Assembly: GCA_024195265.1 (NCBI GenBank)
Contig: JAJLRJ010000013.1
Span: 10,713,332-10,777,331, forward strand
Source of the DNA: Dendrophyllia cribrosa
Taxonomy: Eukaryota > Cnidaria > Anthozoa > Scleractinia > Dendrophylliidae
Length of the DNA: 64,000 bases
Direction: 5' to 3'
Both the position numbers and the translations under genes were made by a program. Below, in pieces: positions 39,001-51,000 of this stretch; position 1 is the stretch's first letter; the number at the start of each line of letters is the position of its first letter. A model generated the notes under the pieces. That model was not told the DNA's origin and did not search any database. It saw only the letters and a program-made list of their open reading frames with translations.

Positions 39001-42000
39001 TTTTGTGGTCGTCGCCAAACTCTACTTGCACTTCAAAGTGGGACATATCGGCGCGAGGGAAACGCTTTTTGAAGTCTGAGATCGCCTTGGCCTTGGCCGC
39101 GGCAGAGAGCTTTGCTGCTTCTGGTGTTCTCATCCAGGCTAGTGGATCTGGTGGTAGCTTTACATGGCTATAGATGTTTGGAGTAGAATTAAACGGGGGT
39201 GGGGGGGTGGGGGGGGGGGGGGCATAGTTGTGGCCGCCAATGTTTAGACCAAGATTTGAACTAGGATTAAATCCAACGGGCCGTCTGCCAAACATGATTG
39301 TATATATTTATATTTTTTTAAAAAGTAATTATATATATGCAATCATGGTTGTGTTAACAATCGTCGCGCCTTCTAACCCTCACACAATCTACTTCGACCA
39401 CGCACTTCCAAAACCGAGTTATATCCGTCTAATCTCTTGCTCGATTTTCAATTCGTGGAATACTTTGAAACAAAGAGGACAAATATCAATAAAACCTAGA
39501 GGCTCGGGGACCCAAACCGTTATAATTGACATTGAGCCTGGGTTTTACACTCCTAGTAATTTGGCAACAACAATAGTTGACAAATACGCAGAGATGGCTG
39601 TAGAGCTTAATGTGAGACCATGTACAGCTCTTGGTGCTATGGTGATTTTGAACCCAGGTGGTGAATATCTAATAGGGCTTTCCAATAATCTAAGATTATT
39701 GTTTGGCAATGACCCACAAACACCCCCTCATATAACCATTAAAAAATTCAATTCACCAAACACTTACTTCATCCACTGTGATCTGGTCGATAAAGAACAA
39801 AACCTCCTCAATGGGAATCCCTCATCAGTTTTGGCTCGGTTTGATATTCGTGGAAATTTGGAAAGCCGTTTCAGAAGATTTTTTACGAAACAACACAGCA
39901 GAACATCTTGCGTGACGTCTCCTCTGGCGATTATGTAAATAGCTTGTCTCTATCAGTGAAGGATGTAAATGGTGACCTCTTTGACTTCAATAACATGCCC
40001 TTAGAATTTGAAGTTGAGCTAAATTAAAAATATAAAACCATATATATACACACATCTGCCATGAGTTCTGCGAACGTGCTGCCATCGGCCCCGGAATACA
40101 GTGATACCCAACCACTTTACCCTACGCGTGAGATCACTCAAATCAATGCAGAAGACTTCAGGCTCAAAAATATCTCTGACTTGCTGAAGGAGTTGTCTGA
40201 CGAAGCCGAGCACTACAGGCAAGTCGCAAAGAAATACAAACGGACCCAATCAATAGTTCATTACTCGGCGGTTGGACTTGGGTCGCTTTCTGTTGGGCTA
40301 TCATCAGGAGCCCTAGCCACTGCCTTGACCGGGTTAGGCATTGTTATAAGCCCCGCACTTGCCGGTGTTGCTACGCTTTGCGGGCTGTCATCAGTTGGCT
40401 TTACAACTGCAAACAAACGGCTAGAGCGGAAAGTGACCAAACACGAGAAGATCTATACACTGGCACTGGCTAAACGAAACACTGTCAATGAGCTAATCTC
40501 AAAAGCTCTGGAAGACAAGAGGATCAGTGATACAGAATTCACCATAATTACTCGTGAGGTGGAAAAATATCACGAACTCAAGGCTGCAATCAGGGATGGT
40601 GTGAAGGCATCAAAAAACTTTGCCACTCAAACACAATCGCCAGACCTCGAGAAACTCAAAAACGAACTTCGCAAGGAAGTTAAACAAGAGTTTCAAAAAA
40701 AGATAAATCTTCTCACCGCAGCATCCAAGTCCGATTTGAGAGGTTAAATTCTGGATTTAACCTCTACATTTCGAAGGATAAATCATAGACAACACGGCTG
40801 TGCCTGTTTACTCAAGCATAAGGTATCATCTACCAAGCAGAATATCTTATAACAGCTTGATTATATATTAGGGAAACCCCCTACAAAATTAACATATGAC
40901 GAAATAAAGAAAATTAACTCTGTTTACTCAAGCAGAATATCTTATAACTTTGTAATTTACAAAATCTTAAACCTAATTTTACCAGAAGGATCGCAGCGCG
41001 AGATTTTATCTTACATAAAACTTCAGAAGCCCTCTATACATCTAAAGAACGAACGTCTTTGGAATAAAGCCATTAAATCCGCGGGTAATGATATGACGTA
41101 ATCACACAAATGACGTATGAAATTTTTGAGTGCCCCTGCGTTCCAGAGCGCCCCGTTTTCAGGTTTTTGTAAAAGAAAAAAAGAATTTTTTAAAAAAAAT
41201 TATTTTTTTGTCGCACAGAAAAACCTGAAAACGGGGCGCTCTGGAACGCAGGGGCACTCAAGAATTTCATACGTCATTTGTGTGATTACGCCATATCAAT
41301 ACCGCACGTGTAAATCTATTGTTAGCCTCGTGATATTCTACACAAAACAAAGGTTTGATGGACAGTTTGTGTAATGGTTGGTTTATTTTTGTCACAGGGG
41401 CGACGTCGCCCCTGTCAATTGCAATTGAACATTTGTCATTTCTTAAAATAAACATGACGGAGTCGCGACATATTGAGCGCTTTATCACGCAACTGTCTAT
41501 TGTTAGACGTATGGATGAAAAGAATAAATACAAGACTCAACTAGATGTCTTGGATATAAAACACAAGCAAGTCATGCTGTGTGGCTTCTATGGCAGCTGC
41601 TACCTAAAAGAGCTTCGCCGCTCACAACTAACAGAAAAACTTCAAATCATCTTTGAAGATCTTAGTTTTTCAGCGAGACAAGAATTAATCCAACAATATC
41701 GCGAAAACAAGTTTGTTATCATTCTAGACAGAACAAACAAAAGCATTGAATCGTGTCAAAGCTGTGGCGGTTCATTTTCGCTAGTGTGTGAATCCACAGA
41801 ACTTGTCTGCAGAGAATGTAGCCGCATTGAAATAAACGGAGCTTCCTTTTCTCATAAAGAAAATATGAAATTTAAAACACCATGTACAATAAATTATAAT
41901 TTTAAACATCGCCTTGATCAGTTACTCGGAAATTACTCTTTAGAATGCATAAGCGGCAGTGAAAAGGTTTTATTAGAAATACGGGAAGAAATGGCAAAAC

Positions 42001-45000
42001 AAAATGTTCATCCATCATTTTTAACAATTGATGTTCTACGAAACATTCTTAAAGAAATAAAACGCAGTGATTTTTATAAACACACCACTCTGTTGTTGAG
42101 TTTTTTCCTAGGGGAACCCCCCTTAGAGATAAACCGATGACGAAATTAAGCAAATTAACTCTGTTTACTCAAGCATAAAATATCATCTTCCAATATATAT
42201 TTCTTATAATTTCATAATTCATAAAATCTTGGCCCTAATTTTACCAGAAGGGCCAAGAAAATACAAAATTTTATCTTACATAAGAATTCAGAAGCCCGCT
42301 ACACATCTAACAAATGAATGGTATTGGGAAGCAGCCATTAATGCCGCGGGCATTAATAACCTTGCTCAAGTTTATTCATAAGAAAGGCAAACATCTTTTG
42401 CTCTTCGTCTCCAGCCCTTACGACGGCAGCCAGTCGTATCTCCATCAGTAAATATATTAGTTTTTAATAAATCTGAAAGAGTGAAAGTTTCCTCTTCATA
42501 CGTGCATGCTTCCTCATTGATGGGGTAGTCGAGGGTAAATAAATGAACTTCTAACGGCCTAGGTGAGAACCTGACCATGGTTTGTTTAGTGCCATCTTCA
42601 TTTGTAATGTCTTGATATGATACGCCTATCAACATATTAGCGATAAGCGTATCAAACTGCTCCAAGGTTAAAACATACACTTCGTCAAACAAAGGCTGTA
42701 AAAAACCTCCTGGGTCCCGTTTTAGTATTTGCACCATTTTAAACTTTGGAGGAAGTACCGGTTGCTCCACCAAGGTTTGTGATCCGGCTATCATCATATT
42801 AGTGTTAACCGTATCTAACTCCTCCTTGGGTGAAACATACACATCGTCAAACATATGAAGTAAAAATTCTCCTGGGTCCCGTTTTAGTATTTCCCGTTCA
42901 GGTTGTGGAGTCTGTTGCTCCACCAAGGCTGGTGATCCTTGTGCGGTGGTAGAAGTCAACGATTGTGCAGCTTGTGTCTCCATCAGTTTTGTATACAGTG
43001 TTATAGGGTTGATGATAAATGAACTTCTAACGGCCTAGGTGAGAACCTGACCATGGTTTGTTTAGTGCCATCTTCATTTGTAATGTCTTGATATGATACG
43101 CCTATCAACATATTAGCGATAAGCGTATCAAACTGCTCCTTGGTTAAAACATACACAGAGTCAAACAAAGGGTGTAAAAAACCTCCTGGGTCCCGTTTTA
43201 GTATTTGCCGTTTAAACTGTGGAGGAACAGGTACTTCCTCCACCAAGGTTTGTGATGCGGCTATCGTCATATTAGTGTGAAGCGTATCTAACTGCTCCTT
43301 GGTTAAAACCCACACATCGTCAGCGAAAACAAGTAAAAAGTCTCTTGGGTCCCGTTCAGGTTGTGGAGCCTGTTGCTCAACCAAGGCTGGTGATCCTTGT
43401 GCGGTGGTAGTAGTCAACGATTGTGCAGCTTGTGTCTCCATCAGTTTTGTACGCAGTGTGCGTATATACCAAGGGTAGGGATTTCTTCAATTGGTAATAC
43501 CTCCCTTACCATTGCGGACGGCTGCTTGGGGTCTAAGTGGCTGTACAAATAAGAACTTCTATCGTAGATGCTATAAGGGCTGCTCGAGTAAATGCCATAG
43601 AAACTTTCATGGGCACTTGGGCCGTCATAGTCTTCCTCGTCATCACTGCCGTTGTCTGCAAGCAGTAACGCCCTCTGTATGTATCTATAAGGGTGCATGC
43701 CGGGACAAATGGCTCGGTGTCTGCCCATGTCCACTTCTGGTGAGAAGAGTTCTTGGCATTTATCACATGTTTGTGAATTTAATAATGTAGGGAAATGGCA
43801 ATCGTTTTGCCAGTGATAATGAATTGTTATTGAACGGCATACAGATTTCATCCTGCGTTGATGAATTTCCCTTGCAGCCAAGTCGCGCTGGTGGCTCCTT
43901 TCGACCATGTCTGGCAAGTAATCCCAATGGGATTCACCAAAAGGCAGTTGCTCCATTGCCATGAATATACAAGGGTGTATGTTTTTTTCAATTAGTAATC
44001 AGTGATACAAGTTGCTGTGGAGTTAATGATTCGGCAATTCTAAGTATATCTGGAGGGATAATGTTTTCTTTTGGACTGGGCTTCACAATTGTATGAGAAG
44101 ACCATCCAATAAAATAATTTTTGGGGGTGTCTGCTCTCCGTTCAAGAAGAACTTGTTTTTTCTTACCAGTAACAATAACACCGCTTCTTCCTCGCCCCAT
44201 TGTCACAATGTGCGTATATACCTAGGGTAGGGATTTCTCCAATTGGTAATACCTCCCTTGCCGTTGCGGACGAGGGCGGGGCTAACTGGTATTTGAGGGT
44301 TAGCTTACTGGTATTTGAGGGGGGTACAACGGAGTAGTATAGGGGGGATGGCTCAAATACAACCTCGGGAAACCTTCAAACTTCCCGCCCCGAGGCCACG
44401 AGGGGCGGGTATTTTGAGGTTTCCCGGGGTGGTATTTGAGCCATCCCCCCTATACTACTAAGGGACTTGTGGCAAGTCTATAAAATACAGTGAGTTCTTT
44501 AAAAGGCGGACACCCTCACGACCAGCTCTAGTTGTCCACCTTAAGGACGTTCGCGCGAAAATCTTCTAACATTGATTTTTTTTCTAAACCTTTTGTTACA
44601 GCTAGGTAGTGAGTTATCCGTGTCAGAAATGCAGAAAAATTGGGGGTCTCCAACTTCGTTTCAGAGATAAGATATTTGAAAGGACACCCTAATTTTGTAA
44701 AATCTGTCTTCCTTATTCGATACGGCCCCAATGTCTGTTAGTCTAAAAATACTGCCAATGAATCTCTAGAATGGAACTTTTTATGCCAAATTTTATATGA
44801 GTGGGACTATTAAGCAAATTAAATCAACTGGTGACGTCCCTTATAGTAAACCTAATTTTTAAACGACAGCATTTGCAAACCCTGGTAGCCGCAAGTTCGC
44901 GGGATTCGATGTTGCGTGGGTAGAAAAATGGGAAAATTCTAAACTTCCTTCATTGACTGAGTTTTTGTTCATTTTTTCACAATCTGTCGAGAATTTGAAA

Positions 45001-48000
45001 AGATAATTATCTAGCAAAAAATGGTAGAGGTCACCGACCATCCAAGCGAGTTAAATCTAAGCAAAGTTAACTTGATGGCTACCAGCGCTTGTTCTGTTTA
45101 GATTTCTTCCTTTGCGTGCGCTCGTGCATGACGTAGCATGGCATTGCAACATGAATTGCATGCGCAGTAAGGATACACATGAACAAATTATAAGCGCGAA
45201 CGTCCTTAAGGCTGGTTCTCATATAATCGTCCCGGTCGTCCGATTCGTTTCAAAAAAGTGCACGGACGACCGGGACGATTATATGAGAACACTTCTGAGA
45301 CGACCCGAGACGATCGCAAACGACCCGGACGACTGGGACGATCGCGGTCGCTTGGATAGAAGTTTGTTCTATCCGGAAGACTGGCACGATCGTGAAAAAT
45401 CGGGGACGATCATATGAGAACTACTCTCAGGCGACCGGAACGACTGAGGCGATCGAAGCGACCCAAATCTACCCCAGAATACACTATTATTTCCCAGTAT
45501 TCATATCTCTACTTGTTCCAAAATGGCGACAACTTCGGAGTTTAACTCTGCTTAAACAGCCACCATTTTTTCACGATTCTAGCGCCCAAAACATGTTGTC
45601 GGACCCAGTTTACGACCGCGCTATTGACGTTCGGGACGACCGGGGCAATCATATGAGAACCCAAATCGCTCGAGTCGTCTCGATCATCTGAGTCGTTTGC
45701 AAAAAAAAAAAAACTTTTGAAACGACTCAGACGACCGGGGTCACCGAGACGATTATATGAGAACCAGCCTTGAAGTCCTGATCAAACGACGCACAATGGT
45801 CGATGATATTTGGGGTGAGAGTTTTGATCCCAAACTATCATCTACTATCATTGTCGACTATCATGCTACCTGTCAAACGATGCGTGATAGCGCAAGATGG
45901 TTGATGGGAGGTGGTCAAACGAGCAGTCACCCAACTTCTCGCTTGATTCTCAACTACTATTGTGCCGATGTATATACAATGTTTTGGCTCGATATTTTCT
46001 TTTTTTTCGGGCCTCGACTTTTTGCGATCATTTTGGTAAAGCTACAGCTGAGCCCGCTACTCTAGGTGGCAATAGGTGCACGATAGTGCATGCATGATAG
46101 TTGGCGGCCAAACGAGAGCGCGAATTTCGACTATCATTAAGTATCATGCACCGTTTGCAGCATAATTCTAGAGAGGTGTCCTCCTTTATGTAGACAGTTA
46201 ATGCAACACTGACTCGAGAAATCCTCTCCCCTATCTTACAACTTGGAACAGGCTAACTTGTATTTGATAAGAGTGTCGAGCAAAGAGTTCGGAAAAATGA
46301 GGGACAGAGTACACGCGTATGTGTTTCCGTTCTGACTTATATTCTATCGATTGTACACAAATTTGTAGTGCCAGTGTCCGCTTTGAATGTTATTTTCGAT
46401 GAACGCTTTAAAAATATATCCGCCGTATAGAGAGTTTTAATTAGTTTCAGACATGGAATTTGCCTGGGACCAGCCAATCATGTTCGCATTACAGGGTGTC
46501 GGCATTCGCCACTTCAGAAACATTAGGGAGACTAAGCACCAGCTTTCGGCACTAAGCTTTCTGAGATCGTTTGGGTAACCATCGTTAGTTACGATAGGTT
46601 GATGGTTTTTAAAAGCAACGATTAACCAATCATAACTCATATATTGGTTATCCAAACGATCCCAAAAATCTCAGCGCCAAATGCTGGTGCTCAGTCTCTC
46701 CTTAGTTTCTGGAGAGGCGAATTATAGGGGTGTCCGCTTACAGAGACTTCCTCACCTGTAACTGGAAGGCTGTGATCCAGGACTTCTCTCCACAAAGTTC
46801 TCCCGAATATCCTCGGCAACATCTCGTCCATCCATTCCTGAAAAGGAACAGCCCAGCTTCTTCCTGGCCATATCCAAAGCTGTCAAGAGAGAGCTCCCAT
46901 AGTCCTCGTCTAGGATGGTCTGACCTCCATCTAGGGCCACAATTCTCTTCAGTCTCTTTTTCAGTAGAGGCAGAATACCCAGGTTTTCAATATGGCCACC
47001 GTCACTCAGATACAGAACCGCCGGGGGATTGGGACCTTTGTTGGTGATTTGCATTGCATTGCGAACGAATTGGACACTAGGGACATGGATAGTAAACCAC
47101 CTGTTCATAAAAAGTCGGATATAATAATCAAAAGTTAGTTTAGTGTTTAGTTTAGTGGTTTTTTACAGCTATTTAAGACTGTCTCTTAAATCAAAATATC
47201 GATTCATTCAACTATTCATCCATCTATCCACCATTCATATTCAGTCAATCGTTAACAAGCTCTATGTGATTGCACGGTTTATCTTGCACGGTGATTTGGT
47301 GTTATTTTAGAAAACAAAATATATCTTTGTATTAACAGAAACTGAAAAATAATGATCCAATTTTGTGATAAGTTACCATAAAATGTACCAAACAGTTCGC
47401 CTGTAAAAGATAGCACTGCATTACCTGACAGAATGTTAAATGACTGGAGCTCATCAGTATATTGTTAATCCCCTTCTATTGTAATACAATTTTAACTTTT
47501 TTACACCAAAGAGAAAAGCATGGTTGTTTATATTCGTGAAAAAAGTCGTCTATATCTGGCGATTCGCTCCAGTTTTCCTACATCTTTGCTCCCGGTCGGT
47601 ATCAATGCTATGATTGTCAAAAGGAACGCAGAGGCGTAAAACACCAGAATTCCGATTGACAGGTAAATACCATCACCAGTTGTCAAGTAAATCGAAAAGA
47701 AAACCACCAAAGGAATACCACGCAGTATCTCTAACAGTATCGGAAGGAGCTGTAAAATATAATAAAAACAAATAGTTTTGTCATACAAAGAATGTTAAAT
47801 AAGTTTTGCACACACCAGTCTTGCCGACTGGTCGCCGCTACTAGTCGCCTCCGTGCGAACACCTCATTTCCGGCAATAAATCTGGTCACGGCAACTGGTT
47901 GCATGAATTCAAACATGTTTAAATTGAAGCGACTGGTCGCAGCAATTTCCCTGTGTGTATAGGCGGTGCAAATAGTCGCACATGCGACCAAATAAAATAA

Positions 48001-51000
48001 TTACCTAATCAAAGGCCAAATCAAACTGTTTCTGCAACTAGTCGCATCGTGTTTACTGCTCTGAGACTAATCGCTACGACGGCATAAATGCAATAAACAA
48101 ACAAAACAAAAGAACAATAAAAAAATCATTCGCTACAGCCAGTCTCTTTGCGTAAACAACTACAGGCGACTTGGTTGTCGCGACCAGTCGCCGCTGAGCT
48201 GACGTGTTTCGTCTGGCTTAGATCGAACCTACGTCGTGAGATATTTTCAGTCATGCTCAGAATAGACATGTTTCCACCAAGAATCGCGCAATGCGTCGCC
48301 TGATGTAAATACTTTTTATAGATGTTCCATATGTGATCAGACTTATTTTTTTTTTAATTTGAAAATTTTAATGGGATATAATACAATACAATACAATACA
48401 ATACAATACAATACAACCTACATACATACATACGTACATAAAGAAAAGAAGAAAAAAACACATAAAATCGTTACTACTTTTGACTCCATAGGTAAGGAGT
48501 TTAACATGAAAATAAAAAAAAGAGAAAAAGGAAAAAGAAAGTTATAGTTATTACAGAATGAATTATTACTACAAATACAAAAAAAAAATTCTTACTGAAG
48601 TAGTTCTACGAAAAGTTTCCAATTTTCAAGGTGTAGGTTCATTTTGTTTTTTTGTTTAGCTAGGAATTCTTCTATTTTAACAATTGTTTTAAGGTTTGCA
48701 CGAAATATATTGAAATTTGGAGCGATATTCTTTCGACGGCAGAGAAAAATAGTTTGTTTAGCTATAAGAATAACGTGATTAAGAGACATAAAATGTTCAT
48801 TAATATCTAACAAGCCAAACATAATATTGGTTTAAATGTTCAAGTCAACAGCGGTGTGAATGTTACGATGCTCCAACCAGCGAGAGATTTCTTGCCAAAA
48901 ACACTTTGAAAAATTGCACAAAATAAATAAGACAGTTTTTCTTCCTAGTTTTAACAAAACATGAGTCGTTTGAACCGTTGCTAGGACATTGTATCATTGT
49001 AGGACGAATATGAATCTACATTCGGTCTTTTTCTTGTGAATTGTTAAGTAAACTCTGCTAATGAGTCCCCATCTTATTCCCCAAAGTTTACCTCATTCTG
49101 TAGCTCTCAATGAGTAGAATAATATGAGCTCTATTTCAGAACACAAATGCATTAAGTTTGAGGGGTGGTCAATTAAATCACATAGAGCTGGGGGTATGAT
49201 TTTATGTATTCAACGGGTTGATTTTTCCAAGGACATTTTGGTGGCTAAAATTCATTAAAATTGACCAGATATTGAACACGTTATGTGATTATGTGCCATA
49301 TGACACTCTAACGGCTTAAAGGGTTAATAACTCGTAAATGTCAAACACCAGAAATCTCGTAAACATTCCGCTTCCATTCTGGTATAGCTTCTGTGGGATT
49401 TTATCCAAGGGTAAAAAGGTGACTTTCAACGACTTTCGACGACTTTCAACCGGTCTTAGAGAGTATGAACTATCGTCAACTATCCGACCCTTACGCGCAT
49501 TCCTCACCTGAACGCAGAGCGGTCTCTTCTGCTCATATCTCTCATCAGACACAAGCGATGTACCTGTGGATAGCCCAAGAATAACTTTCAAATCTCTAAA
49601 CGCTTCTTCGTCACCCTGCATGCCTCCCATGTGATGGTTTAACGCAGACGCAGATGTTGCCACGACATCTGATAGATAGACATCCATGGGCATTAACTTG
49701 CCATGCAATTCCTGCTCGTTCTGAGGACGGTCAAGACGCTCAATGTTATGAGAACTCATAGAAAAGACTTCATAGTGAGCTTCTCTGGGGGACCAGGTGC
49801 GTTTCCACAGGTTGCTTGTAATACACCCGATGTACGTCGGGGTGATGTCATCTAAATCATCCAAGGTTAAGGCAGGGCTGTACTTTATTCCTTTTACTTG
49901 GGGCTCACAACAGGTCGGGCAATAAAGAAAAAGGTTTCGCCAAATTATCCCTGCGCATCCACACACGCCCACTGACTTTGGATAGAAAAATGCCTTCTGG
50001 ATTATCCATCTGCGAGAAAGCGGGAATCGTTATATATTCATCATTAACCTCCCATAACCAAGCCAAAAAAGATAATAAATCTTTTTATTTTGCATACTTG
50101 CCGATGCAGAAGCTCTTTTTTTCCAGTTAGTCTCTTCGAGAGTGAAAGTTTTTGAACTGAAAAAAATTAAACCAAGGATTTCTATGGGAACAAATGATGG
50201 AGAGCAAATCCTTGCTCTCTAGCAACTTTTTTTCCATTCAAATTCTTTAAATTTTCCAAAATTCAAACTATTTTAAAAACTCATTCTTAAATGTTATGCG
50301 GCTGAAACTTTAGCATTTACATAAAATACGGCGTCTTTTTCCTTAATAGCACTTATAAGTCTGTCTAAGTGATGAATCGTTATTTGTGGGCGACAAATCA
50401 CCGGAGTTTTACGCGGGTCTCCTTGGAAATCCTACCTGAAATAAACGTGGGCAAGGCGTTGCTGAATGGTAACCAACAATGGTCTAATCCAGTTCAATAA
50501 TGTTGCTATTCCCAGCAGCAAATTAAACGTCTTATCATCATAGCCAACACCCAGGACACTCTCTTTATAAACTCGCCAGTAAACAACAAACGAACAAACG
50601 TATATGCCAATCATAAGTGTGGCAGTTGATCGCACAAGGGGAAATGAAAGCCAAAGAAATAGGAGAGAGACAAATATGAATATTTTCAACCAATTTGGAA
50701 CAAAACGAAGGAAATCATTTATGAACCACGGGAAAAATACCAGTGCGAAAAAGGCTACACAAAAAGTAGAAAGAAATTTGAAAAGGCCCTTTGCTTTTGG
50801 AATACAGCCTTTTAGAACATAAGATATAAATGAAACGAATACGGGTACCAGAAATAGAGCAAATCGATGATATATAGCGTCCGACGACTGGCGTTCCAAC
50901 CGGCACTGATCGCTGGTTTTGTTCGGGTTATTTTGCACCACTTCAGAACATGAAAGTTCTCCACCTCTAAGAATTTTCCCGAAGAGGAAATCTATGACAT

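Larger units (their letters stand above)
26954..44459. mobile_element. Maverick/Polinton, 17.5 kb, in a phospholipase intron
   Basis: The element is bounded by 251-bp terminal inverted repeats starting AGTAGTATAGGGGGGATGG and flanked by AAGGG. It encodes the Polinton core set: protein-primed polymerase B (plus), integrase (minus), A32-type packaging ATPase (minus), double-jelly-roll capsid (minus) and penton-like capsid (plus). It also has several small membrane proteins and a right-hand block with a VLTF3-like factor and repeat proteins. No adenain-type protease was found. Many genes carry single frame changes, so the copy is decayed but recent enough that all frames are readable. Polintons are virus-derived elements that can be transposons or endogenised viruses (adintovirus-related). 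Confidence 0.93.

Noticed and set aside
45112..45691. Open frames rich in Arg/Asp in the CGAC-rich MITE
   Set aside because: They translate the repeated CGACC motif and are not bounded as a gene.
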